From Cranoglanis bouderius (lineage: Eukaryota; Chordata; Actinopteri; Siluriformes; Cranoglanididae), in contig CM042566.1 in the NCBI GenBank assembly GCA_023630585.1, positions 1,235,501 through 1,299,500 on the forward strand: a stretch of 64,000 nt of DNA. Reading direction: 5' to 3'. Numbering within the stretch: position 1 is the first letter of the stretch; each line of letters opens with the position of its first letter. Below are positions 1 to 9,460 of the stretch, one piece after another. The notes below the pieces were generated by a model. The model saw only the letters and a program-made list of their open reading frames with translations, searched no databases and had not been told where the DNA came from. The position numbers and the translations under genes were made by a program.

Positions 1-661
1 AGTTTTTCTGCAATTTGCACTCCACCAGACATCATACTTCAGCTTTTTACTTCAGCTAAAAATGATCGAATAGATTTCAGGCATTTCTGGGTAACGGTGA
101 AAGTGCACCAGACCAATGGAGGTGCTGGCAGGCCAGAACCATCTGCAATAGGCACTTTTCTTACCTTTTGGTCATGGTTTAAGCCCAAAGAATCTTTCTG
201 CCAAATTATATTGTAAAGCGCTATGTAGCTCATTAGTTACGCAAGGTTGTATATGAGGTATTTTAATTCACATTGTGGTTTTTGATAGACAGCCATATTT
301 CAAAATTTTATTTTACTATTCTTGAAATTTGTGCACTTTGTCAAAATTTTCCGCTCCTTAGTTTTACCAGAGACCGCTCCAGATAAGTGAGATGTCACCA
401 CGTAAGCACATGCAGGTCTTCACATAATGATAGAGCTGAATAAGAACTGGAAAAAAAATCTCAGCAAAATGAATCACATCCGCCTCCACAATATGGCACT
501 AGGTCATCTCGAGTAGTACCCACTACAGAGCAGTGTCATAGACCAGCACAAAGGGTCAAAAAACTTTTCAGTCAATACAGTCATGTGTAAACATCACAGT
601 AGGATGAAACTACTTAGAAGATGATCACAGTGTGAACCATTAAAAATGATTTATCGAGAAC
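1..661. other. non-coding, nothing recognised
   Basis: AT-rich stretch left of the PHLPP2 PP2C exon, so probably PHLPP2 intron. I see no homology, splice-flanked ORF or terminal inverted repeat here. The next PHLPP2 exon in transcription order is not in this stretch and must lie beyond the left edge of the window. Confidence 0.4.
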
Positions 662-1121
662 AGGGGTTCCCAAACTAGAGACCTTATTTAAGGTTATTTA
701 ATTTATAAATGCGGTCGTGAGCAAAACTTACCATATCCTTTTCTGTTTTATTCCTTTATTTATTTATTTTTAGCTAATTAATGTTTGTCTTTTTATGAAG
801 ACTGATTTTCTGTGCTACTATTTTAAAATGTTACTTGCAGACACATCCAATAACGCTACATTGAGCTCATGCTGCATTAGTGTAGGAGTTAAATGAACAA
901 TAAAAATGAACAAATTTCTTAGTCCATCTACCTTACCTTAGTTCCTCGAAAACATCGAGTGATTCTAACTCAATAAGCCACGAAAATGAACATGAAAAAA
1001 ATGCAGACACATTGATATATGGAATTGCAAGAGTGAAGGTCAATAAAAAGGAGGCTTGTTGGGTTGGGGGTCACAGAATGTACATTTGGGATTATTTGAC
1101 CAAAATGTTTGGGAACCCCGG
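662..1121. repeat. hAT-like MITE, non-autonomous
   Basis: A roughly 460-bp segment is bounded by inverted ends. The left end reads CAGGGGTTCCCAAACT, and the right end is its near-complement, tttgggaaccccgg. The interior is AT-rich with no transposase. Ends of the type CAGGGGTTCCCAAA are typical of hAT-derived miniature elements in fish. I could not find a clean 8-bp target duplication. It lies in the presumed PHLPP2 intron. Confidence 0.5.
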
Positions 1122-1513
1122 ATCATTAAAAATGAAAAATGGAACATCTCTACACTTTTAGCCACATTATAAACACTATAAACACATTATAAACACATTA
1201 TAAACATTATGAATTCTCTTGCCATTCATCCAAAATAACACCAAGATTAGCTAAGTTAGGAGGTTTTTTAAATGCGTGAAAACCAGCTCATATTTGTCAC
1301 AGATCAACACATCGATACAAGTTGGATTTCAGTCTTAATTTGTATTTTCTTTTTTGGGGCTGTTTCTTTTTTGGGGATGTTTTTAGCTTAGCAATCAAGA
1401 TCTGTTGCTAAAACTTCTCCACAACATCAAATCAGTTTTATACAGTACTGAGTAAGTTTCTGTTTTCTATACAAAAGCCAAGTGTTAGCTAGCGTGTAGC
1501 TAGTAAAATCTAC

Positions 1514-1745
1514 CTCAGTGATGATTGCCTTGGCTGTTTTGACCCTCTCCATCTCCTCAGCACTCTGCACCAGGCTAAGGACTTTGGACAGGGCCAGCGG
1601 TTGGCCTTCACGGCACAGCACAGCCTGGCAGGTTCCTGCATTGGCCACGGTCAGGATGAAGTAGCTGCTCGACTCAGAGGACTCGTGGGGAATGTAGCAG
1701 AGGAGAGCCGATGCCCCAAGCTTCTGCCCAGCCATCCCCAGCTTT
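1514..1745 (-). CDS. phlpp2: PHLPP2 PP2C-domain exon (fourth in transcription order here)
   Basis: Coding exon of the PH-domain leucine-rich-repeat protein phosphatase, which dephosphorylates hydrophobic-motif sites of AKT and PKC. The exon is 232 bp, starting after a TTTGTAG acceptor and ending at GAG before GTAGAT. It encodes 77 residues, including GMAGQKLGASALLCYI, LTVANAGTCQAVLCR and KAIITE, all strongly conserved in the vertebrate phosphatase domain. The LSKVLSL stretch is closer to PHLPP2 than to PHLPP1. It opens with one base of a split Arg codon, which matches the two-base overhang of the exon ending at 53949. Those exons should therefore be neighbours, although 52 kb and two assembly gaps separate them here. 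The downstream exon is outside the window. Confidence 0.93.
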
Positions 1746-2179
1746 CTACAAAGGACACGGTACAGAAAAAGAGGCACTGTGAATATATTTACCTTCAATT
1801 AAGTCTAAATGTTTTCCTTTAGACTCTTGGATGCATTAGTTAGCTTCCATTTTGGGGTGTAGCATCTCTTGAATGTTATTGGCTATCGTGGAAATCAGTC
1901 AAGCTCTTTGACACGTTCCTTCACTAACTTTCCGTTTCAAAAAATGTGAACTCACAACTCTCAGATCATATTTAAGAAGGCATTCTGACAATTTTACATA
2001 ACAGAAAAGGGGGCAGGGCTTATTCTCAGTGATTGGCATTGGTGCTGTAATGCTTTAATAAGTAATGTTACAAGAGCAACGGAAGAAAAAAATTTGTGAA
2101 ACTGAGTGGATGAGATATTCACATGCTGGAGTAGCTTAAGTTTTAAAGGAGATTTCAAACAGATGCAGAAATATGAAGA
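1746..2179. other. PHLPP2 intron, nothing recognised
   Basis: Sequence upstream (minus strand) of the PP2C exon. No coding similarity seen. It ends where a degenerate Gypsy pol fragment begins. Confidence 0.5.
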
Positions 2180-3955
2180 GTCTAACGAGGGGTAGAGCTA
2201 AATGCAAAAAAAAGACACGTTTTCCTGTATTTTACTGTTCTTGCTAAGCACCAATACACCATGACCAATTCCTCGTACATGTAAACACACAGTACTTGGC
2301 AATAAAGGTTATTCTGGTTATGATTCTGATAATTAAAATAATTAAACACCCAGGTATATATAACAGGAACAATATGTGGCGGTGCTACATAGACCCCCTC
2401 CAGCCTAGGCATCAGAGGTAAGAGTCCGTCATATCTCTTTAGATTGACCACATTAAAATTGTCTGTCTTGGGTGGGTTACCATATGTTATAATGTAATTT
2501 ATTGACCCTAGTTTTTTTATTATTTCCACAGGTCCCCCCCACTGGGGTGCTAGCTTTGCAGAGAATTTGGTTTTGGCACTAGAAAGCGGGTGTGACTAGA
2601 GCCAGACTAGATCTCCAGGGTGAAACTGCGCATCTTTCCTCCTGACGTTATAATATCTAATTTGTCTCACCCGATGCAACCCCATCCTGTGCTTAACCTC
2701 CTCTGTCATTTCCTTTTGTTTTTCTACCACCAGATAGGCAGCTTGGTCTGGCATTGGGGGTCAATGTATTAATCGCTCCAGTGGTCCTTTGAGGGGTCTG
2801 CCGGTCATGAGCTCTGCTGGTGTTCTCCCCACTGTCTCATGCTGAGTTTTTGTATTACCTCCCCCTTTTTGCAAAGTTCCATCAGTAGCAATGACGTAAA
2901 CTGGGGCCTGTAATCGGAGACCAGGTATTTGGGAACTCCCCATCGGGTAAAGATCTCTTGGGGAAAGGTCCCATGAGGTCGATTCCTAAGGTGTTCCCAG
3001 CCTCTGGCTCCTCAGTGGACTGCATGAATCCAGAAGGTTTGGTATCCTCATTGTTTGTACTTCTGGCAGGTAGTACACAGCTTCACATACCCCCCGGACG
3101 TCTTTTTGCACTGTCGGCCACCATGCTACCTCCAGCACACGTAGCAAGGTCTTAAGCTGTCCAAAATGGCACCCTAGTGAGCTGGAGTGGAAATAGTGTA
3201 GGAAGCTCGGGATCAGTGGTAGTGGCACTATCAGTTGATATTTTTCTCCTTGATCTTTTACTGGGAGGTTCCTGTACAGTATGCCTTTCTGATTCAGTGA
3301 GTAGGTGTTCTTTGATTTTTCTGTATGGCCTTTAATTGTTTCACTGTGTCATCTCTGTTCTGAGCTTGGGCGATTTCAGCCATGGAATGGGGTAGGTCAG
3401 TTTGGTGGTGGTGGACCACACTCAAGCAGGGAGCCGCATCCATGGAGGGAGGTTTAAAGGCCCTTGACAAGGCGTCCAGTCTGGTGTTGAGACAAATTTT
3501 CCTGTAGTGCACTGTAAAGTTGAATGGTTGTAGCCACAGGGCCCACCTTGTCAGGCGCGAGGAGGTCTTTGGGCAGTTGAACACCCAAGCAAGCGCTGCA
3601 TGGTCGGTAAAGACCTCAAACTCCAGTCCTTCCAAGAAATGCCTCCACTTTTCTACAGCCCACACCATAGCCAGACACTCCTTCTCTGAGGTAGAGTAAT
3701 TCAGCTCAGCCCCTTTTAATGTCCTTGACGCATATGCAATAACCTTCTTGCACTCCTCAGATTGCTGGGTCAAGATGGCTCCTAGTCCCTGCTCACTGGC
3801 ATGGGTGTGGACTTGGAAAGGCAGAAAAAGGTCGGGATGTGCGAGTCCTCTCAAAATTGTGCTGAGGGTTCCCATGAGCTTGGCGTTTGGTAAGGGCAGA
3901 ATGTCGAGGAAGTTCTTGCACTGCTCTATGAAGTTGAGGACGTCTGAAGAGTCAT
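2180..3955 (-). mobile_element. degenerate Ty3/Gypsy gag-pol fragment
   Basis: Reading the minus strand from 3955 down there is a gag piece (SSDVLNFIEQCKNFLDI), then RNase H (3294-3875; EVFTDHAALAWVF and the conserved YSTSEKECLAMVWAVEKW), then the zinc-binding part of integrase (2986-3228; LLRVLEVAWWPTVQKDV), then an integrase core scrap (2761-2943; RTPAELMTGRPLKGP) and a C-terminal integrase piece (2182-2529; WGGPVEIIKKLGSINY). Protease and most of the reverse transcriptase are missing, so gag is fused directly to RNase H. Frame shifts and stops separate the pieces. This is dead retroelement debris in a PHLPP2 intron. Confidence 0.85.
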
Positions 3956-4902
3956 AGAAGGAAGGGAATAAAGGGAAGGAACATATAGGAGGTCTCGCAC
4001 AGAATTAGGAAGCACCAGACAAGACGTGAGAAGGTATGGTGGTGGGTGCCTGAGTATGTATGGGTTGGATTACTGTGTACTGTGTACTGTATAGTTGTGG
4101 GATGTGTAACACAGGCTTTGGGAGCTACCAGGCTGGGATCTGGGAAGGTGTATAGAGGGAATGAGGGGTAGTTGAGGAAAGAGTATGCAATCTATCAAGG
4201 GTAGGTGTACTAGTTTGCCTAACATTCTTCATTTGAATTTCACATCCCTCCAAAAAAGCAATCTACTATCGCCCTTCTAAAACCAAGTTTTTCCAAGGAT
4301 TGCTATGATCTGCATCTAGAGTTTCAACGAGTTTTTAGGGCCAATATATCACCTTTCATTTGTTCAAACTCTGTCGGCATTGAATGCATGTTGCACACAT
4401 CAGTAACAGGTACCTCAGCATTAACATCATCATCATCATCATCATCAGAGATGTACAAAGAACAGAGCATAGATGTAATTTCGGCCGCGGGATTACGCCT
4501 AGCCACAAACGGGCCCACACTAAAATCCACAGCCTGATCTAGAGTGTTACCTTCAGTAGTACAATCACCAGTGTTAACAGCATCATTAGGGAACTCCTTT
4601 TTTTTTGTCTTTTATATAAAATATTAATAATGCACTGAAAGAGCCCCCAACTCACCCCGGCGAGGCCCTGGTTACAATCAAGAAGGGCTCTGACAGTGTA
4701 TAGAATAAACGCACACCAAAAGCCACAATTACATTCTCTAAGTCTGTTGTGTCTTATACAAATGAAAGCCACCAAGTATATACAATAAACCCACACCCAC
4801 AGTCTCTCTTGCAGTGAAAAAGTTTTTTTTTTTTTAAATGTATACAATGAAGTAAAGTCTTTTGGATCATTCTCACGTGTGGTTTTTATTGTCATTCCTC
4901 TA
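3937..4902 (-). mobile_element. retroelement 5' part, duplicated at 50754-51712
   Basis: Continuation of the Gypsy fragment on the minus strand. The ORF at 4324-4530 has an Asp run encoded by (ATC)n, followed by TEFEQMKGDILALKTR, and looks like a gag N-terminus. The 4540-4900 part may be LTR or leader. The whole segment recurs at 50754-51712 with about 1 percent substitutions and small indels, for example in the length of the Asp run. Confidence 0.6.
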
Positions 4903-5538
4903 CAGTGGGTATAGAAAAAAAATCACCCCCCTTTAAAATAATCACATTTTGTTGCTTTTCAGCCTAAAATGAAGACGGACACAGTTTTTGTTTTATCCAG
5001 CTGTATTTACTCAGTGCAACTTATAACATCCAACTGAAAGATATCACACCAACATGTCAGAAAAAAATAAAATAAAATAACAGAATCACTGAGTTGGAAA
5101 AAGGATCACCCCCTTGTGTCAGTATTTTGTTGAACCACCTTTTGCTTTAATTACAGCCTTTAGTCTATTGGGATATGTCTGTACAAACTTTGCACATCTA
5201 GACTTTGCAATATTTGCCCACTCTTCTTTGCAGAACTACTGAAGTTCAGTTAAATTTGATGGTGACTGTTTGTGGACTGCAGTCTTCAAGTCATTCCACA
5301 GATTTTCAATGGGGTTTAAGTCTGGGCTCTGACTAGGCCATGCAAGGACATTCACCTTTTTCTCCTTCAGCCACTGTGTGGTCAGTTTTGCTGTGAGCTT
5401 TGGGTCATCGTCATGTTGGAAGATAAACCTTCTTCCCATTTACAACTTTCTGGCAGAGTGTAGAAGATTTTCCTCAAGAATTTGATGGCATTTTTGCCCC
5501 ACATCCATTTTTTTTCCTCCTTCTATTCTGACAAGTGC
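4903..5538 (-). mobile_element. Tc1-like transposon, truncated by assembly gap
   Basis: Starts after a TA with the inverted end CAGTGGGTATAG. It contains the C-terminal part of a Tc1 transposase on the minus strand (5236-5439; FIFQHDDDPK, AWPSQSPDLNPIENLWNDLK, carrying the second catalytic Asp and the Glu). The sequence stops at the N run. The same element is complete at 51713-53313. Confidence 0.9.
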
Positions 5539-5638
5539 NNNNNNNNNNNNNNNNNNNNNNNNNNNNNNNNNNNNNNNNNNNNNNNNNNNNNNNNNNNNNN
5601 NNNNNNNNNNNNNNNNNNNNNNNNNNNNNNNNNNNNNN
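5539..5638. other. assembly gap (100 N)
   Basis: Exactly 100 N, the usual placeholder for a gap of unknown size. It lies inside a Tc1 element on its left side, so the join is not supported by unique sequence. Confidence 0.98.
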
Positions 5639-5960
5639 GGTGAATTACGATGAAATACCCCTTCACAAAATAGCAGAAAATAACAAAGATTATAATAATG
5701 AAGAATTGTATTTGGACGTGAGATTTCCACCAATCAGGACGAATTCATTCCAAATGAACTGTTTATTTGCATGCTAAACTGGGCAGGACTTTCTAAATGG
5801 AACGGATATCAATTTACAAAAAGATAAGTTACAAATAGCAAGGGCAAGGATATATGAAATACAAGTTATAAACAAATCAAAACAAGCCCGATACTTTAAT
5901 GCTTTATAAAGTGTTATGGATGTAATGAGAATTTATACACATTCATGTCAGGTATTATGA
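5639..5960. repeat. lectin-unit 3' flank copy, matches 60767-61420
   Basis: The first 85 bp match 60767-60850 almost exactly. The rest (ATTTCCACCAATCAGG onward) matches 61262-61420, so about 410 bp present in the 60-kb copy is absent here. The same flank occurs downstream of the other lectin copies at 24118, 31270 and 35170. Confidence 0.8.
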
Positions 5961-5966
5961 GGGATT

Positions 5967-6168
5967 ATAGTGGGTATAGAAAAGAATCACCCCACTTTAA
6001 AATAATCACATTTTCAGCCTGAAGTAAAGACGGACACAGTTTTTGTTTTATCCAGCTGTATTTACTCAGTGCAACTTATAACATCCAAGTGAAAGATATA
6101 ACACCACCACCAAAAAAAAAAAAAAAAAGCCAATCACTGAATTGGAAAAAGGATCACCTTGCTTTAAT
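5967..6168. mobile_element. Tc1-like element end, solo remnant
   Basis: One end of the same Tc1 family as 51713-53313 (GTGGGTATAGAAAAGAATCA, then the shared stretch about the Tc1 inner arm). It is truncated at about 6168 next to an (AAT)n tract. Confidence 0.8.
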
Positions 6169-6173
6169 TTGCC

Positions 6174-6241
<68 letters not shown>
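6174..6241. repeat. (AAT)n microsatellite
   Basis: Roughly 22 uninterrupted ATA/AAT units just upstream of the Gypsy insertion. Confidence 0.97.
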
Positions 6242-6243
<2 letters not shown>

Positions 6244-6465
6244 CAGAACAATTCCAAGAGGGTCCTTAGGTGCTCTGTGTTAGGTCGCGCAAGAAGCGCG
6301 ACTTCAATTCCCAGAACTCTTATCCACACACTCCACACTACACTTCCCAGCAAGCTCGGCGGCCTACAAACATGGCCGCCAGGGACTACAACACCCACAC
6401 ACTACCTCGGTCACAATCACCCTCGTTCTAATCCCGCGCACCTGTCTTCTATTTCACTAACACGT

Positions 6466-6474
6466 TATTTAAGG
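6466..6474 (+). promoter_or_regulatory. LTR TATA box
   Basis: TATTTAAGG lies about 30 bp upstream of 6497, where the segment complementary to the primer site begins. This fits transcription starting at or just before 6497. Confidence 0.6.
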
Positions 6475-6496
6475 ACTTTTGTGTTACAGGTCTAAC

Positions 6497-6506
6497 GCGA
6501 AGTATT
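6497..6506 (+). promoter_or_regulatory. putative self-primer at transcript 5' end
   Basis: GCGAAGTATT is the exact reverse complement of AATACTTCGC at 6967-6976. The position, about 30 bp after the TATA box, matches a mRNA 5' end that folds back to prime reverse transcription, as known for Tf1. Confidence 0.6.
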
Positions 6507-6905
6507 GTTTGTTTTTTCCCCAAATCTAACCTTACTGAGCTACTGCAACCTGGACTGATTCTCACGGCATTTGACATTAAGCTAAGTACCCTGGATTCCG
6601 ATTTCCTCTCAAGCCCTCTTCCTATTTTACACATCTCGGTGATAGGTTTACTTGCACAAGTGTTTGATTTTCTGTTAGCGCTAATAGTTTGCACACCTTT
6701 TGTAATTACCACTATTTTGTTGTAAGGGTTCATTGCTGGATGCTGTTTTTGTTCGTTTTTTCCTTCCGTGGTTAAGTGTGTGTTTTTTGTACTGCTAGCG
6801 CTAATACTTTTGAGAGTGTGTGCAAGCTCTGCTTCAATATCCTGCGAAGACTCGAAGCCTTCTAAAAGCCTGTTGTTTGCCTTGTGTCCTTTTCACATGT
6901 ATGCT

Positions 6906-6911
6906 GAATAA
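6906..6911 (+). terminator. LTR polyadenylation signal
   Basis: AATAAA about 55 bp before the end of the LTR. The same signal is present in the 3' LTR, where it would terminate the element's transcript. Confidence 0.6.
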
Positions 6912-6966
6912 AGTGACGAAGTTTTTGACCGCAACTGTGTCCAGCCTGCTTCTGGTTTCGTAACAG

Positions 6967-6976
6967 AATACTTCGC
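6967..6976 (+). promoter_or_regulatory. primer binding site, Tf1-like self-priming
   Basis: AATACTTCGC begins one base after the 5' LTR. No TGG, the complement of a tRNA CCA end, is present at the expected place. Instead the ten bases are complementary to the predicted transcript start at 6497-6506. The gag-pol ATG follows only 6 bp later. Confidence 0.65.
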
Positions 6977-6982
6977 CTCGAC

Positions 6983-9460
6983 ATGGACGCAGCGGAGGAA
7001 ATTCGTCACGCAATCGCAGCCCACGGTCAAATTATCAACGCGCAACAACAACGCTTGGGAGAAATGGATCAAAGTCTTCAACTTCTCTCTCAAGTCACGG
7101 CTACAGCAACGCAGCGCGCCACTCCCACATCCTTTTCTACACCTCGACTGCCTATGCCCGTACCCGATAAGTACAACGGTGACACTGGTTTATGTAAGGG
7201 TTTCATCCTACAATGCTCCTTATACTTTGACTGTTGTGGGGAAATGGGGGATCATGAGAAAGTGGCGCGATTCATTTCCTTATTAACAGGCAAGGCTTTA
7301 AGGTGGGCGGCGGCAGTAAGGGAACGAGGGGGAGAAACGGTTGCTTCCTATGACACCTTTGTCTCCATGTTCCGGCGGGTGTTTGACCACGCCCCCGATC
7401 ACCAGGAAGTCGGGGAACGGCTCCTAACACTGAGGCAAGGCTCACTTCGAGTGGCGGATTACGCGTTAGAATTCCGGACTATCGCTGCGGGTAGCGGCTG
7501 GAATGACGTGGCGTTAAAAGCGGTCTTCCGTCAGGGCCTTAATCCCGCCATAATCACTGAGATGGCCTGCCGCGATGAGCCTCTTAACCTGGATTCGTTA
7601 ATTGATCTCGCCATTCGCCTCGATCAACTTCTCTACAGCCGTAGGCATTCATCTCAGCACCCTGAATCAACCCGACTCCCCGCTAGCGACGAACCCATGC
7701 AGATCGGCCATGCTAAACTGGACCCCGAAGAGAAAGAAAGGAGACGCCGAGAGAATCTGTGTCTCTACTGTGGCCGCGCTGATCACTCTCTTCATTCCTG
7801 CCCTGTCTGCCCCACAAGCAGACCTCCGACGAGGGGCGGACAACGCACCCGTTCAACCCCGGTGAGTCAGATTCCTGATGTTACTTCATGTTTTTTTACT
7901 CTACCCGTCTACCTTGAACATTCAGGTGTCTGTACTCTTGTTACAGCCATGCTCGACTCCGGAGCAGCGGGCAACTTCATCGACGAGGAAATAGTGTGTC
8001 AGCTAGACCTAGACACTCGTCCCCTACCTCAACCACTAAAGATTCAAGCCATCGACGGTACGCCCATCGGAAACATCACCCGCTACACACACACCCTGGG
8101 GCTTCGGGTCAGCGCTCTCCACCACGAAGAATTATCCTTCTGGGTTATCAAGTCTACCCGATACCCCGTGGTTTTGGGCTTACCGTGGCTGAGAAAACAT
8201 AACCCTCACATCTCTTGGGCCAACCAGCAAATACTTAACTGGTCACCCTTCTGTCACCAACAATGCCTTAACACCCTATCACTCACTGTCGCGACTACAT
8301 CCGTTGAAAGCCCTGAAAACGCACCCACCGTCTGTATACCCCACGAGTATAGCGACCTCAAGGAGGTGTTTAGTAAACTCAGGGCTAGCGGTCTTCCACC
8401 TCATCGTTCATATGACTGTTCCATAGACCTCCTGCCGGGTATGACTCCGCCTCGTGGACATATATATCCCCTGTCCCAAGCAGAACATAAAGCCATGTCC
8501 GAATACATTCAGGAGGCTCTCCAACAGGGATATATTCGTCACTCCACCTCCCCGGCAGCAGCCAGCTTCTTTTTCGTGGCCAAGAAGGGAGGCGGCCTTC
8601 GTCCTTGCATTGACTACCGAGGGCTCAACCGCGCCTCGGTGAAATATCCCTACCCCCTTCCACTCGTCCCTTCCGCCTTAGAACAACTTCGTGAAGCCCG
8701 ATATTTCACCAAGCTGGACCTCCGTAGCGCGTACAACTTGGTGCGTATCCGGGAAGGGGATGAGTGGAAGACTGCCTTCAGCACAACAACAGGTCACTAC
8801 GAATACCTCGTAATGCCGTATGGGCTAACTAACGCGCCCTCAGTATTCCAATGCCTAATTAATGACGTGCTGAGGGACATGTTAGGAAAGTTCGTGGTGG
8901 CCTATATTGACGACATTTTGATTTACTCCCCCAACTACAAAATCCACGTATCTCAGGTACGCCAGGTTCTCACACGCCTACTGGAAAATGGACTATATGT
9001 AAAGGCAGAAAAATGTGAGTTCCACACCAATACTACGACCTTCCTGGGTTACGTCATTAGCCCCGAGGGAGTGGCCATGGACAAAAGTAAGGTCACAGCG
9101 GTAACACAATGGCCCACTCCCACTACCATTAAGGAGCTCCAAAGCTTCTTGGGCTTCGCCAACTTCTACAGACGCTTTATCCGGGGTTTTAGTTCGATTG
9201 CTCTACCCCTTACGTCTCTGTTGCGGGGCGGTCCTCGCCGTCTGGTTTGGAACCACGAGGCAGAGGGGGCATTTTCCAGACTCAAAGCGGCGTTCACCAC
9301 GGCTCCTATCCTCAAGCACCCAGACCCTTCTCGTCCCTTCGTAGTAGAAGTAGATGCCTCTGAGGCGGGGGTGGGGGCCGTATTATCCCAACGTCTAGGG
9401 GAAAAACCAAAACTTCACCCCGTCGCCTTCTTTTCAAAAAAACTATCGCCGGCAGAATAG
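6983..9460 (+). CDS. Gypsy gag-protease-RT, ends at in-frame TAG
   Basis: 825-codon reading frame starting at the first ATG after the LTR. Gag has an N-terminal Gln-rich helix and a capsid-like region, then a zinc knuckle CX2CX4HX4C at residues 260-273. The protease carries DSGA with the Asp at residue 325. The reverse transcriptase has YIDD at residues 641-644, with the preceding LDLRSAYNLVRI and MPYGLTNAPSVFQ motifs. The frame ends in a TAG at 9458-9460 just inside RNase H (after KLSPAE), and the same frame continues immediately. Gag and pol share one frame with no frameshift site, as in the sushi group. The TAG is either an inactivating mutation or a sequencing error. Confidence 0.95.
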   Translation: MDAAEEIRHAIAAHGQIINAQQQRLGEMDQSLQLLSQVTATATQRATPTSFSTPRLPMPVPDKYNGDTGLCKGFILQCSLYFDCCGEMGDHEKVARFISLLTGKALRWAAAVRERGGETVASYDTFVSMFRRVFDHAPDHQEVGERLLTLRQGSLRVADYALEFRTIAAGSGWNDVALKAVFRQGLNPAIITEMACRDEPLNLDSLIDLAIRLDQLLYSRRHSSQHPESTRLPASDEPMQIGHAKLDPEEKERRRRENLCLYCGRADHSLHSCPVCPTSRPPTRGGQRTRSTPVSQIPDVTSCFFTLPVYLEHSGVCTLVTAMLDSGAAGNFIDEEIVCQLDLDTRPLPQPLKIQAIDGTPIGNITRYTHTLGLRVSALHHEELSFWVIKSTRYPVVLGLPWLRKHNPHISWANQQILNWSPFCHQQCLNTLSLTVATTSVESPENAPTVCIPHEYSDLKEVFSKLRASGLPPHRSYDCSIDLLPGMTPPRGHIYPLSQAEHKAMSEYIQEALQQGYIRHSTSPAAASFFFVAKKGGGLRPCIDYRGLNRASVKYPYPLPLVPSALEQLREARYFTKLDLRSAYNLVRIREGDEWKTAFSTTTGHYEYLVMPYGLTNAPSVFQCLINDVLRDMLGKFVVAYIDDILIYSPNYKIHVSQVRQVLTRLLENGLYVKAEKCEFHTNTTTFLGYVISPEGVAMDKSKVTAVTQWPTPTTIKELQSFLGFANFYRRFIRGFSSIALPLTSLLRGGPRRLVWNHEAEGAFSRLKAAFTTAPILKHPDPSRPFVVEVDASEAGVGAVLSQRLGEKPKLHPVAFFSKKLSPAE

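Larger units (their letters stand above)
6278..6965 (+). repeat. 5' LTR of Gypsy element
   Basis: 688 bp, from TGTTAGGTCGCGC to TTTCGTAACA. It contains a TATA-like box (6466), the presumed R start near 6496 and an AATAAA signal (6906-6911). It differs from the 3' LTR by one extra C in TTTTTTCCCC. Confidence 0.95.
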
